Source of the DNA: Bipolaris cookei
Lineage: Eukaryota > Ascomycota > Dothideomycetes > Pleosporales > Pleosporaceae
Reading direction: 5' to 3'
DNA: 64,000 nt
Assembly: GCA_002286855.1 (NCBI GenBank)
Contig: NRSV01000040.1
Coordinates: 250,071 to 314,070 of the forward strand
Position 1 is the stretch's first letter. The number at the start of each line of letters is the position of its first letter. Shown piece after piece: positions 36,815-49,611 of this stretch. A program made the translations under genes and the position numbers. The notes under the pieces were generated by a model. It searched no databases, was not told the DNA's origin, and saw nothing but the letters and a program-made list of their open reading frames with translations.

Positions 36815-38164
36815 CTATCCGCTAAGAAGGTCTTTCACACTCATACCCCTTGCGCCGCTCCAACTTCGGCGATCCGTGTTTAGCATCATCAGGGCTTCGG
36901 TGGCTTCTTGATCTTCCCGATCGGCTTGCGGCTTGAGTGCTGGTGATGTGAGGGAGAATTGTGCCGATCCATGTGAAGAACCCGGAGCTGCGACTGGCCC
37001 CGTACTAGGAGGGCCGGTATGAAATGGATTGCTGAAGTATGTGGCCGTTGGTGTTTGAGCACCAAATGCAGGCGAAGGGTGGATAGTCGGCGAAGTTACA
37101 GTGGAGCGACTTGACGATGGGGCAAGCGAGTAATGGTGTGGGTCGGATGGTCGCAATGCGGGGGAGGGGTTTGCCGAGTAGTGCCCGTTGTGATCGTGGG
37201 GCATGATCGCCGGGGATGTGGTGGTGGAGTGGGTATATACGCTTCGGTCTGATGGGCAGATTGCAGGCGAGACATTTGCGAAAGAGTACCTGGACTGGGA
37301 GGGTTGCTCGACATAGGTAGGTGATACAGCATCCTCCATTTCTTCGTCCTGCCCCCTGTCGTCTTCATCCTCGTCGTGAATTTGTCTAATAGGTGGTGGG
37401 GGCAGTGAAGATGTAGAGGATGATGGCGAGTCGCGTCGTGAGTTTGCAGTCTTGAGATCCGAGACACACTGCTCTAGATAGCGCATGTACTCAATAGACG
37501 CCTTTGAGCTGTTAGCGCATGCGGACGCGTACTGTAGAATACAAATACATACCTGCAGTATGGCAAGCTTGTGCATTTCCTGGCCCCTACAAGCCGGGAT
37601 CATGTCTTTCAACACGCCGAATTCTTCATTCATCTTGGACCGTCTCCTTCGCTCAATCAAGCTGTGTGCCGTTTTTCGTGCAATCTTGCGTCCAGTGGCA
37701 GTGGTGTTACTCGCCTGCTTTTTCTTGCCGCCATTGATGGTTGCGCTTGTGGCCTTTGCATTTTGCGATTGCACTGAAGCCTTGGGTGACTCTTGGGTGT
37801 TCCTGGGCTTCATCTGGATGATCTTCCGCGACCGAGTAGGCGGAGGAGGGAGAGAATAGTCGTCCCTGGTAACAATGCTGTGTTGAGCTGTGTTGCTGGA
37901 ACGCTTGCGCGAATGGCTTGACTTGGATGTCGCTACTGGGGACGATGGAGACGGTGGCCTGTATGAGGAGTCTGAGGCATTTTCTGAGGGACCTGAGGAG
38001 CTAGCTACACTGCCTCTACCACGCAAGGCCGCAGGCGGTAAGTCGAAGCTGCTCTCCAATTGGGGGGCGTTGGCGGCATTTTTGCCTGTAATGTCGGTCG
38101 ATGGCTGTGGAGTAGGCGGGAGGTTTGGGCGAGGCATGATTGGGGTGGAGAGACGCTCGCTCAC
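36815..38164 (-). CDS. bHLH transcription factor, Esc1-like
   Basis: Two exons: 38164-37553 and 37501-36815. The product is 432 residues. The 51-nt GT-AG intron (37552-37502, phase 0) has no stop, so an unspliced reading of 449 residues is also open. The N-terminal 155 residues are Pro/Ser-rich. The basic region AHSLIERRRRSKMNEEF (about 165-181) has the His, Glu and Arg residues that contact a CACGTG-type E-box. Helix 1 leads to MIPAC, and helix 2 is HKLAILQ joined by splicing to ASIEYMRYLEQCVSDLK. The C-terminus is Ser/Pro-rich with an acidic EDEDD patch. The closest remembered pattern is fission-yeast Esc1-like regulators, but the target genes are unknown. An 8.5 kb gap lies upstream. Confidence 0.9.
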   Translation of the reverse strand: MSERLSTPIMPRPNLPPTPQPSTDITGKNAANAPQLESSFDLPPAALRGRGSVASSSGPSENASDSSYRPPSPSSPVATSKSSHSRKRSSNTAQHSIVTRDDYSLPPPPTRSRKIIQMKPRNTQESPKASVQSQNAKATSATINGGKKKQASNTTATGRKIARKTAHSLIERRRRSKMNEEFGVLKDMIPACRGQEMHKLAILQVCICILQYASACANSSKASIEYMRYLEQCVSDLKTANSRRDSPSSSTSSLPPPPIRQIHDEDEDDRGQDEEMEDAVSPTYVEQPSQSRYSFANVSPAICPSDRSVYTHSTTTSPAIMPHDHNGHYSANPSPALRPSDPHHYSLAPSSSRSTVTSPTIHPSPAFGAQTPTATYFSNPFHTGPPSTGPVAAPGSSHGSAQFSLTSPALKPQADREDQEATEALMMLNTDRRSWSGARGMSVKDLLSG

Positions 38165-41100
38165 GAGACGTCTTCAGGATGCATCGAGGGGAATAGGAAG
38201 CTCGGGGAGTGGCTGTGAGGGGGGGACAAAGCGATAAAAACAACGTATGGCGCACATTATCACTGTCCGGGGGTGTCGCGTGGGCTCTTTTGTATCGCAG
38301 CTTGAACAAGCACGACCACGCGGTGTCCTGCCCCCTCGTGATTGGCTGGCCGGATAGGTCAATCGTTGGTGCCGGTCATCTCACCTCGAATGAGAGCGTC
38401 ACAACAGGAGCGTGGGCGTCGTAATCATCATTTGTAGGCCTTTGGGAGAGCGCATTCTCTTGAATGAGTGGACCTAACGGCAGACATGGACGAGTTGCAG
38501 CCAGTTTTGCTGATGCTCAACCTCAACCTTGAGCACGTGCTTGCCTCTCCCCTCCGCCGACCGCTCATTTGGCAGTCTAGCGAGCTTTTTGGTGTGCAGA
38601 CAAGAAAATTACCCGGAAGAATTGATGGAATCATCCCATGATGCCTATTATCGCATGAATGGAACAGTTTGGGGGCGCATGGGCTCAATCGCATGTGAAG
38701 ACGGTGGTTAGCATTGAACCCTGAGTTCCTGGTGTTGGCGGACCGCGACGACAATCGCCCCACCGTTGGGGCGTGACATTGTAACCCCAGATACGGGCAT
38801 GTGCTCGAGTCAGGTGTCATACTTGAGCTATGACACATGAATCTTGTCTAGCTGTCCATCTAGGTGTCTGCGGGTGATTTGTATTACTACTTTACTATTC
38901 AGACTCTAAAAGTACCATGGTGGCTGCCAATTTAGTAGGGAAGACAAGTTAATCTTATTTGGTAGGGGAAAATTGACGCATATCAAAGGATTTGTGTCAT
39001 AGTGAGGCTCTTTTGGTGAATCAACCTCGTCCTACTCCTCCAAATGGGACATGTCCACAAGGCTGGCTATATACCCTGCACCCCTTCTACCTCTGTGAAA
39101 GCAACATGGTGGTGTCTCATGGAATTCATACACCCATGGTCCAAATTCCACGACCACGCCATCTCAGTTTGAGTGACCTATAGATATGATAAAAATTGCC
39201 TCATCTTGAACTCTCGGAGATATTTGGTTGAAGCGTGTCCGAGAAGCACAACTTGCGTCTCCTTTTCATGTGACAACCATCTCGGTTCCTATTTCCGATG
39301 TCACGTATCTCAGACTACATGCTTGGCACCCTGAATCACGCCATTTGAAGTCTAGAGTAACACCGAGCCGTCAATTATGTAGCTTTGCGTCTTCTTTTTG
39401 TCAAGCATATATCCACTGTCAAGCCTCCATATGTGACCGTTTTTTTCTTCAGCAAATCGCAAAGGGACTATGTCTGATCGCTCTGGAAACCATGATCAAA
39501 GGGTCTCAGAATCGAGCGAGCAACTCCACAAGGTACTCAAATTCCCAATACATGCCACTCCTTTCGTAGCTTCGGTGAATTATGTATACTTACCCTCTAC
39601 CGGTAGTGCATGATACATACTACGTCGCACTCCTCAATATTCTTGATAGCCGCGAAAAACACTTCATTCAAACTCTCTTGGGTACAAAGACCGTAGTGTA
39701 ACATCAAGAATTCATTGCACAGAACTTGACATGGGTTGTTTGAAGAATTAGTTCTACCCTCACGCGCTGGAAGCAAGAGCCTGAAAGAACTATAGAGATG
39801 GTAAATCTTCTTTCAAAGACGTCGCCAAAAATGAGAAGAGCAGACATTGTGCAACTAAATCTCTTCGACGAAAAGCACTGATTCCATGCAAAATATGACG
39901 TTCTGATCGAGCGTCACTCCTCACCCCCACTTACATATCCTTAAGCCAAAGGAATTTCAATACAGTCTTGATTGACTTGTCAGAATCACTGGTTGAAATC
40001 ACTCCGACCAGCTTAGCCACCAAGCCAACTACAATAGGAAGACATACAAAGATAATATGCATACATTGGCATTGAAATCTCTTTTCTCTAACATTTCCCT
40101 AATCAATGCAAAAAGCACTAACCTGAAGCAACTAACACCACTTCCTACTCTGATAAAAGTTACACGACAATAATCAATCTTCTCGATGAAAGACGAGATT
40201 TTGTTTCTTATGTGCGCGTAGCATCTCTGATAGAAAGTAAAAGCAGCAAACTTCTGTACCGGAATCTCTAAGCCATTCGTGTTCACTCTATATGAATTTA
40301 TCAAAGCCCGTATTAGCCGGTATTGGGAACTTAGTAGAGCGGTCTGAACAGTCGGTACCATCTTTAATTTAGAGAGGGACAGTAACAAATGCACGTGATA
40401 AAGCAAAACATATGAGTGAAAGAAGATGTAGACGTTTTACGCGTGGTGCGTAGACAACAATGATTAGCTGTTTATCCTAGAGGCCCCTTTATCTCGTTTG
40501 AATAACGTGGAGACACACAGTGCAAATGCACCTAATCAGTCTTCCAAGTCAATCACCTTGTTCCTTGGAACTACTTCTTCAGTAGTGTGTGATTCTCAAA
40601 GTACTCATCCGAACCTCAAAAATGTACTAGAATATCTTACCTTTTATTTATCTTCTTCTCACACTCCCACATCCCACATCCCACATCTTTCTCTCTTTTC
40701 GCTATTAACCCCTCCTTCAATCCCTCTTCGATATACATACTAGTAGTAGCAAAACTATCTAAGCTAATACATTAGACTCTAACTCAAAATTTCGATCACC
40801 CACAAATTCACTCCGTACGGTAATCGTAGTTGCATTCAACTCAGCGGCGTTACGACCCGCACATGCATTGATTTGCAACCCAAGATATCCCAGTCCTATT
40901 CCATGACCCGGCCTGCTACCAAATAATACGCACTACACTAGGTCCAGACCCAGAATCATGTCTGCTTGATTTATACATGTTGCTTGCAGCGCTGCGTCTA
41001 CCAAAACAGCAAAGTGCACGAAACCCTGGAAGTAGCTGAAGCTATATGAGTTCGTGTCGCGCAGGTAAATACTGTTTACCGAGCTTGTTTCTGTTCATTT

Positions 41101-43690
41101 CCTTTGTTCCAAACGAGCCCAAGATGAGCCTAGCCCATAGGCTCATAGTATATATATATATATAATCTGAGTTGCTCCTATTCTGTATAGGACAGTGACC
41201 TAGTAAAAATATCACCTAATCTACTCTAACCAGGAGCTATTTTCCTCCACAACACTTCTTTGAAACCCGCACAGGTAAAAGTTTCATTTGTTTCTTATAA
41301 AGACGATAAGTCCATTGGTATATTACTATAAAGATAGGTTGCAGTGTATGCTATAGGAGCAAGCGCGTGTTTCAAAAACGCTATAGCATAAGGATGACCC
41401 ATTTTTACCGAGTTTTTCCCTGGGCATACAAAAAAACCCGGCGTTTATACCTCGCACAATGACATGGAATGAGAAATCTCTGTTCTGCAGTTCGTGATGT
41501 AACACACATGTATTCAACTTGGAGAATAAATGAAGCGGCTATCTAGCTGCTTGACGTCAACAAAATGAGGAAGCAGGTGTTGCACAGCTACTCGATCTTT
41601 ATCGAATTTCGCATAATGCGTTTATATAACGCAAAGACATGACTATTACCCGATCCTAGGTGCGTCGGTGTGCGTGTTTAGTCCGGCTTCCACTGTCGGC
41701 GTTTAGCCATGATGCCACTACGGCGGTGAGCGCCTCACATAACATATGTAACTAACAGTGATGCTCCAACAAAACTGTAGATCAAGAGGATATGAAGAGC
41801 CGGATTATAAACTAGAAAAGTGGGGGCTAGTCTGGGTTAATCCAAGAAACTTGAAATGGGCATTCCAACTATCGCAGATCTGTGAATCCGAGAAATGCGT
41901 TTGAGATACCCTACCGCAACCATATAATAGAAATAGGCGGCTGGATGCGTACTATAACGTAAAACTACCAAAGAAACACTATATGAACCATGCATGAAAC
42001 CCCCCCCAAAAAAACTATCTTACCACACAGACACCCTCGGATCCGACACCAAGGAAAGAAGAATAAAAACGTCCCGACCAAAAAAAAGACGAGGCAAGGC
42101 CGATTTCCCCACACTACCACGATTCTAATCCAAGAGTTCCACCCTGTATCGCGTGATCACCTGCATAATTTTGGCGCCCGTATATATAGATGTGTGTCAG
42201 AGTTTGGAAAGTCGATCTCATCAATGATCAGTACCGTAGCCTTTTTTCAGACCGCAGAGAATAAAAAAGAACCAAAAAAAGAAAACCGAGATGCATAGAC
42301 AAAATCGACTGCCGAAACCTGCAATCTAGCAGCAGCATAACATAGCCCAACGCAAAGAAAAAAAAGAGGCTGGATAGATTAGGGTGCGGGGTACTTGTTA
42401 CCTAGACGGAAAAGGGAATAGAATGAAGGGAATTAAGGCGGCCTACGATGCAAGTTCGGTACTTTGTTTAATAGTAGAAACCTTGAATTTTGCTCGGCGC
42501 AAGCCCAGAAAGTTTGACCATCAGTTCCGTTTCTTGTCGGGGTGTCACCAGTGTTCCGTAAAATGCCGAATACTCACATTGGACTAGGAAAGCCCGTACA
42601 TACATCACGCGGTGTTGAATATCGCCTCACTGCTATACCGGGTGGACCCAAGACTAAACATCGGTGAGGCGGCTTAGGTCGAGCTGATGAGCTACTGTTG
42701 TGCGTGTTGGGACACCCAAACGTAATCAATGACTGCTTTTAGTGACAGCCAAGCTTCATCTCGTAGTCGTTGCTTGACACGTGCCGCCAACACCATCAAT
42801 ACCATACAATCTTGCGGTAAACATATGTAGTCGACCGTTGCATTTTGTCTTTTTCAGCTTGTCGCCATCCCCACAAGTCATATTGCTATTGGCGGCCGGA
42901 TGTTGGGAGATGCCCCCGGCAGCAAGTATAATCGAGCATCATAGAGCACAGTCGCTTTCGTGTCGCTCAATTCCTACAAAAGGAAGAAAGACCGTTGTGC
43001 GCATCTCTGCGGGTAGCATGTCGATGCGGGCCATGGAGATCTCTGTCGCTTCATTCAAGTTTGCTGGATTATTGGAAGATATAAGTGGGAATTCTCTCAA
43101 AGAAAGGCATGATTGACAGGCGTGGAAGCAGGTACAGGGAATGGGAACCGCCGCCTCGGATAGTAGCGAACGACATGCAGAGGACCTTGACTTTGCTCAC
43201 CGTCTTTCAGAGAATCAACATTTGAGCGCGGCAACCGAGGGTCCTCCCGTTGCTGGAACAACATGTTCAGCGAATGGATCATGTTGATTTTGTACTGGTG
43301 GCTTACAGAACCTCGTGCAACATGCATGCTTCAACCTTGCACCTAGGAAATATAGCGGTGGACAAGAGAAGCTATGACGCGGATACAGGTCCCAACTGTC
43401 AAGATGTAAAACTGCTTGTCAATGCGTAATGCTGGCGAGTGAAGCCCTGCTGCTCGTGTGCTCGCTAAGTGAACAAGCTTGTTCCCTTTAGCATGACTCA
43501 CCGCTCAAAAGGTGTTTTTTTTTTGACCAACCGGCGGCTATCGACTCGTGAGCGAGCGCATTTACAGAAAAAGCTCTAGTGGTTAGAGGCAACATTCACA
43601 GACTCAACAAAGCAGCTGATTCTGCCTCGTGATTGACTGTGGGTTTTTGTATTGTTTAAGTCTTCATTCAAGTTGTAAGCGTTTCAACTA
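38165..43690. other. AT-rich gene-free interval (left part of 8.5 kb gap)
   Basis: Many TA-rich runs, including a (TA)8 at 41,149-41,164, and only short frames (longest about 136 codons, no known motif). It could be mutated repeat DNA (RIP-like) or the far upstream region of the bHLH gene. By eye I cannot tell these apart. No transposase, reverse transcriptase or terminal repeat was recognised. Confidence 0.45.
41149..41164. repeat. (TA)8 microsatellite
   Basis: Eight TA units within an AT-rich interval. Confidence 0.8.
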
Positions 43691-46687
43691 TGCAGTCGAA
43701 GCGGTCAAATCGGGTGTCAATAAATCGCCGGCGGTAACAAGGCCGATCGATAGAGGCGACGCGCGGGGCGAAGCGGATCCAGGATCACAGTGAAGGCAGC
43801 CATCGGACGTCAGCCCAAGACTGCCATGGGTCGTCGGCGAGAAAGGTGTACGTACGTATTGCGCGTTACATGGATCAATTCGTCCGTGATGTTGAGACAA
43901 AGCTTCGCCACAGGGGAAGTTATTGAAGTCTCGCTTGTGGCGACATCCCTGCAAGGTAGATCATAGCTGGTAAGAGGGCATGTGACTCGGAGCGCCCATG
44001 CCAAGAGTGTGCACCGCCACAACGCCACACCACTAGAAAACCCAGCTGCGCAAGCAGTGTATTACGTTCGGAACGGGTGAGCGATATTTTGGGTGGTGCG
44101 TTATGCAGCTAGACAGCTCGCAGGTAGGCGGCAGCTGCACTAAGCCTGCAGTGTCGTGGCAGACTAACGTCGGTGTCCAACGAATGTGCGACGTTGCTGT
44201 GTGATGTCTGCAGACGATAGGGCTGCGCAAACCTGAGCGATGCGTCATAGCGCTTATAGTTAGTATGGATGGGTGTCGCAGTTGCTTCTAGCCCACCTGG
44301 TATCTGGGAGGTGCTAAAGAGATGGGTCTTGAAGACGACAAATGTACGGATTTATTCGCGCGCTGCATACAGCAAGCTCCACTTGGAGGGGCAGCTTCAC
44401 TTGGAGACGAGTCCATGACGATGGCGACATGCGAGAGCGGAGTAAAACAGTTCCTGCAGGTCAGGAGGAGTCATAGCAACGCATGATGCTGGTGGATGCG
44501 AAGGAATACGCACGGTGAGTTGTCTGATAGCAAAGTGGGACCAGTGAATTTTGAACATGCAAAAATGCTGTGTGTGCGGGCTCGGTAGGGAAGCAACCCG
44601 ATGAGCCACCAGGATAAGGGCCGATGCGGTCCAATGGGGGCGTACATTTCAGGCAAAAATGCCAGTGAGAACTGTGTGCCGAGAAATTGCAAGGAGCATG
44701 TTGACGGGAGAAACGAGGCATTGTGCGACCAAGGCGTTGGCTTCATGCGCCCCACGGATATAGACGTTCCGCACCAGCCAGTCATAGGCAAGTTGAGAGG
44801 TACTTGCGCTGCGAACTTGCTTTATCAAGCCGTAGTGAGTGCGCGGGGAGATCAAACCATGCTGCCGCGAGTATTTGCTTTGCTGTTGACGGATTGCCAT
44901 CGAATCATTGTGGCCCCGCTGGCGCGATATGCAGCCGTAGTGGGCCCATGGAATAGAGTAGGATATATGCCTTGGAAGAGAGTGCAGTAAGGTCGAAAGT
45001 AGCGGTAAACAACAACGCGCGCCACAAGCCAGCAACTTGTGGTGAGCTGTGAGACATTGGGAAAAATTTTTTCACGGGCGGGAAATTAGGCTTGGTAGAG
45101 TGTGCGAGGGAAGTTCGAGAAGGGATCCGAGCGAGCAGGACGAGTGCGGCTCTCAAGCGACGACAGGGCCTCCCTAGCAGGCGATAGCCTTTCCCCCAAG
45201 CGCCGCGGGACGACGTTGAATTGGTGGACCTTCCATTGTTTCGGATGGATAGGCTGGAGAATGAGTAGGCGGGTGCCACGACGAGGGGCACAGAATAGCG
45301 TTTGTGCTAGGCAGGAGATGGTGTACCAGAGGGCGGACAGTGAAAAGAATGGTTGACAGGCATGGGGTGGCGCAGAAGGAAACGGTAGATAGATGATGCT
45401 GGTCGGGGAGGTGGTCGGTCAATGCAGAATTGGCTGCGTACGACAACCATGTGGGAGTACGGGCGCCGGTGCCAGGGCGCGGCCGGCCACCCGGAGGGCA
45501 CAGGCAGAATGGGCCGTGCTATCACATCCCATCCGTACTGCAGCGAGCCCAACGCGGGCCTTTGTTGTTGTTGCTGTAGTTGCGGTTGTTGTGATGAGGG
45601 CATGGGCATGGTGGAGTGAGTGCAAGGAGCGCCAGCGGAGGTCAGCTCATCAGCAAACAAGACATGAGGCAGCGCATGGCCGGCTGAGTCGAGGGCGCTG
45701 GAAGCTGGAGGAGCTGCTGGCGCACAGCATGTGTCGTGGGCGGGCTTAGGCAGAGGCAGAGGCGGTCCGGGATTACGGATATATAGTAGTGCGAGCAACG
45801 TAGTATGTTTCCAATATTACCCACCCCAAACAGAACAAATTCAAAACAGGCTGAGCACAATGCCACCCGCTCTCTCCGCCGCCACTCTACTTACTACTAA
45901 GACCTCTGTGCACATCAGGCAGCAATGCAACGCAGCCGTGGTGGGCGGGCAGGCTGGCAGGCGGGCTGGCAGGCTGGCTCTTCTCGCACACGGCCATCCG
46001 CGGGTTGGCGCCACGGCAATGGCCAGAGGGCAAAGGGGCCGTGAGACTGGGGAGAGGGCGAGGACGTGTAGGGTTTGGGGCTCGGGGCTCGGTTTCCCAG
46101 AATACTATACTGGTGGGCACTACTAGACCAAGTGCGGCGGCGAGGCCTGCATGTCAATCTGACCCGGCGACGGGGGAATGGCCAAAGCATGGGGGGCCCT
46201 TGGCCTGCACTAGCTGGTGAACGGCGCGACAGGGGGGTGCGTTAGGGTGGATGGGCGCCCGCTAAGGTCCGCGCGCGGAAGGAGCGAGTGACGGCTCTGG
46301 TTTGAAAAGCAGGCTGAGCCCGCCGCCGCTTCCTCTTTTGCCTACCCGAACATTCACCACCCCATTACCAAGCACTCCAGACGGCCCCGTCTACACACGC
46401 TCGCACTTCAGGATCCTGCCCTCTGGATCCTTCTGGCATACTCTAGCATATCCTCCATTCCACACCCAATGTGCAGCAGGCCGAGCCGGATATCCCCTCT
46501 CCTCCCCTCCGTCGCTGCAACTTCCTCCGCCGCACTCTACCACCGCGCGCGAAGAACCTCGTTTGCTCTGCACATCCCCAGGTGAAACAGGCACCGGCCT
46601 GAGCCCTCGACCCCGCTCCCATACTATCATCCTTCCCTCCGCCTCGCAGTCACGACTTCGACGCCGTCACCACAACCTCCAAGAATC
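43691..46687. other. GC-richer gene-free interval upstream of the 46,688 gene
   Basis: Composition turns GC-rich and short frames multiply on both strands, none with a family signature. A 231-codon frame (46,302-46,997) overlaps the next gene's start in another frame and is Pro/Ser/Thr/Arg-rich. It is probably a by-product of C-rich leader DNA. Likely promoter and 5' UTR of the 46,688 gene towards its right end. Confidence 0.45.
45944..45979. repeat. three imperfect 12-nt GC-rich tandem units
   Basis: Units GGCGGGCAGGCT, GGCAGGCGGGCT and GGCAGGCTGGCT follow one another in the region upstream of the 46,688 gene. Confidence 0.7.
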
Positions 46688-47920
46688 ATGTACGCACCAC
46701 AGTATCCCACGCCTCCTCCGGGCTACATGCCCTACGACTACCACCGCACCACGCCGCCCATGTCCCCCGGCCCCGGCGCCAACTACTATTCTCCCCGCCA
46801 CGCTCCTCAGATGGCCACACCACGAGCAAGCCCAAAGGTCTCTGGCCACTCGCGCCGGGCATCGCACGCCGTGCCATCGACGCAATACCAGCAATACACG
46901 GCCTCACCCCGAGGAGGAGCCGTGCCCCACTATGGCGCTGCCGAGTTTGCTGCCCCGCGCACCCACGCAACGCCGCGAGGCACCCCCGAATATGTAAGTT
47001 ATTTCGGTTACACTCTTCCAAGTCGGCATCGCCGCGGCTCAGACGTCCCGCCTCTCAAGCGCAGTCATCGCGAGAGGAAGCGTCGTCCGTCGCAGTCGGC
47101 ACGTCAGGTCCACACCAGAGTTGTCTACGACGACCGAGGCTACGGCTACGAATGCGACTACGACGTCTACGATTACCCACCGCCGCCGTACGAACAGTAC
47201 GCGCGCCACGACATGTACCGAGGGGATGCTGATCGCTTTTACTATGATCAGGTCCCAATCTATGATCCAGAACCAAAGTCTAGCCGCCCCCGACGAGCCT
47301 CTGCATCGACACGACAGCCAGCCGCCTCCCCCAAGAAGCCAGCCCCAACAAAGACTAGCCCCAAGGCCACCGAAGAAGATGCGCGCCGTGCTGGCATTCC
47401 TGCCGGCTACTCATACAAGAACTGGGACCCCACCGAAGAGCCCATTATGTTGCTAGGGTCCGTGTTTGACGCAAACTCGCTTGGCAAGTGGATCTATGAC
47501 TGGACCGTCTTCCACTACGGTCCTGCCACGCCTCTCGCCGAGATGGCAGGTGAGCTCTGGCTCCTCCTCATCCAGCTCGCTGGCAAAGTTAAGAGGGCCG
47601 ACGAGACGATGCCCAAGATCCGCAAGAAGGAGAACCACGAAATGGTCGAAGACTTCCTCGAGAGTGGCGAGCGCCTGTGGGTCCGCTTCGCCAAGCTGCT
47701 CAAAGTATGTGAGGACTACATGTGGAAGGCGGCCAAGAAGGAGAGTGGCAAGGAAAAGCCCGTGTCCATGGGCAAGAACAGCGGCAAGGAGTTTGTCGAG
47801 TCTATTTTTGGGCGCGACCGAGAACTCGAGAAGACTGAGAAGCTCATGACTGGAATGCGTCTCTGGTCGATGCGCTTCGACGCCAACTGCGAAGACATCC
47901 TACGATATCCGTCCGCCTAG
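46688..47920 (+). CDS. Pro/Tyr-rich conserved fungal protein
   Basis: Single-exon frame of 410 residues. The start MYAPQYPTPPPGYMPYDY opens a Pro/Tyr/Ser/Arg-rich, probably disordered half (to about 235). The C-terminal 170 residues look folded, helical and conserved (AGYSYKNWDPTEEPIMLLGS, then GKWIYDWTVFHYG and RLWSMRFDANCEDILRYP). Relatives are often labelled vegetative cell wall protein gp1-like because of the Pro-rich half, but there is no signal peptide, so a wall location is doubtful. A GT-AG pair at 46,996-47,044 looks like a 49-nt intron, but removing it would break the frame of the conserved domain, so I keep it as coding. Function unknown. Confidence 0.75.
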   Translation: MYAPQYPTPPPGYMPYDYHRTTPPMSPGPGANYYSPRHAPQMATPRASPKVSGHSRRASHAVPSTQYQQYTASPRGGAVPHYGAAEFAAPRTHATPRGTPEYVSYFGYTLPSRHRRGSDVPPLKRSHRERKRRPSQSARQVHTRVVYDDRGYGYECDYDVYDYPPPPYEQYARHDMYRGDADRFYYDQVPIYDPEPKSSRPRRASASTRQPAASPKKPAPTKTSPKATEEDARRAGIPAGYSYKNWDPTEEPIMLLGSVFDANSLGKWIYDWTVFHYGPATPLAEMAGELWLLLIQLAGKVKRADETMPKIRKKENHEMVEDFLESGERLWVRFAKLLKVCEDYMWKAAKKESGKEKPVSMGKNSGKEFVESIFGRDRELEKTEKLMTGMRLWSMRFDANCEDILRYPSA

Positions 47921-49291
47921 GATCGACACCCTTTTTTTTACTCTATACCTGGACGCTTTTGCGCTGGCGTTTTTCTGTCTTGGTATACCCTTTCCATTAC
48001 CGGCGCTACTTTGCACCTCACTTTGACATTACTGCGAGATACCCTTTCTTGCTGTTACTAATTGTTAATCTCGCTGCACGTTTTTTTGTTTCTTTTTTTC
48101 TGCTTCAGCATCTGTACAACACTATCGGGTCTTTTGCGCATTGGGCGAATCACAGGAAAAAGTCTGCTTTCTACTATGATATCCCCCTTCTCTTGTATCT
48201 TTTTTTTCTTCTTATTCTTCTCTCTCTTCTCAGTTTTCAGCCGGCTATTGTCATTTATTGTTTTGGTTTTTCGTCCTGCAAGGTGTTCAGGTTGTGTTTG
48301 GTACTGGGTTACTGCGTCTTGTCTTCTAGGTTGGACCATCTAGATTTGGGAGATTTCTTCTTCAAACAGTCTCTATTACGAGACTGGTGCCTCACGGTCA
48401 AAACTAGGATACCCGCCATACCACTCTATTGTTATGTAACAAATTTTATTTACTCTTATTACCAAAGCCGTCTTTTGCGTGTCTTGTCCCCTTGCACAGG
48501 TAAATGTTTGTGAGTCATGCTGTGGCAACCCAATCAAACTGTGAATGTCGCATTCCTCCCACCTGTCGCGATAGTTGTGAAGGGTGAATTTGGGGTTGGG
48601 CAGCCCCTGCATGCAGCACGCACAGCAATGCGAGACACCGGGCAGCCTATCGCACGCCCGAACGGTGGACTGCCACGTGCTTTTTCTTCCTCGCTGCGTG
48701 TCCAGCACAGCCGTGCGGTGGCACACACACTCGCACACGCGCACACGCCTACCTACCCCTCTCTTGTTTTTGAAAAGTTGAAAGAAGGTTGCCTGGCGTA
48801 TAGGCTGTCGCACCATGATGACTCGCACTCTCATCACACTCCAGCTAGATGAATCATCTGTAAGCACCATGATGCACGGCCAAAACCCAACCGTTGCGCC
48901 TTCATCCCTAGTCATTGGCCCATGAGCCCCCCCCTTCCGTCAGCCCATTCTCAGCCTCATGAAAAGCCCAGGAAGAGCGGACGTGCATGGAAAAGACCTG
49001 CAAGCCCGGCTGGGCCAAAGAAGCAACACACTGGTGGCTGTCTTTATTTGCTTTTTTCACTTTTCCTTGCGTCCATCTCGTACCGCCCTGCCGCTCTCTG
49101 CCTTGTGGCGGGTTGGTGCGCGCACATAAGCAGGCGGCGGGAAGGAATGCGCCAGGACGTGATAGGCTAATGCATAGACGGTGAGAAAGCAGAGGAACGC
49201 AGCAGCAGTTTGCTTGCTTGCTGTTGGTCCTGCTGCTGCCTGCCTTGTCTTTGCCCTTTTCCCGTGCCCGCCTATCGCAAACACCCTTGCA

Positions 49292-49303
49292 CCCCCCCCC
49301 CCC
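49292..49303. repeat. C12 homopolymer
   Basis: Twelve consecutive C on the plus strand. Confidence 0.8.
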
Positions 49304-49585
49304 AAAATCAAAATGTCATCAATCAGAAGGAATACAAGATTGCGCATCTCGTGTGAGGGAGATTGTCAATGTGATTAGTTGTGTGCCCGAATACATGGGG
49401 GGCAAAAAGATTGATTGCTCTATTTGCGGGAAGAGCAAGGCGCTTTGGGGGCGGGCTGTGTGTGTGAGGGTGCGGCGAGGCCCAAGGGTCCTTTGTGTGT
49501 GTGCTTGTGTACACTGTGTCCTTGGGGCCCAATCCCACCCTCCTCCTCGGTGTGCGATGCCAAACGGCGCATACTTACTCGCTCT

Positions 49586-49611
49586 CTACTACTACTACTA
49601 CTACTACTACT
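49586..49611. repeat. (CTA)8 microsatellite
   Basis: Eight CTA units plus CT, 2.2 kb left of a much longer array of the same unit. Confidence 0.9.

Noticed and set aside
40029..40406. 125-codon minus-strand frame in the AT-rich gap
   Set aside because: No family signature. The length is expected by chance in this composition.
46302..46997. 231-codon frame overlapping the start of the 46,688 gene
   Set aside because: Low-complexity Pro/Thr/His/Arg translation of C-rich DNA. The overlapping 410-residue frame carries the conserved domain.
46996..47044. Possible 49-nt intron in the 46,688 gene
   Set aside because: Ends are GT and AG, but removal shifts the frame out of the conserved C-terminal domain.
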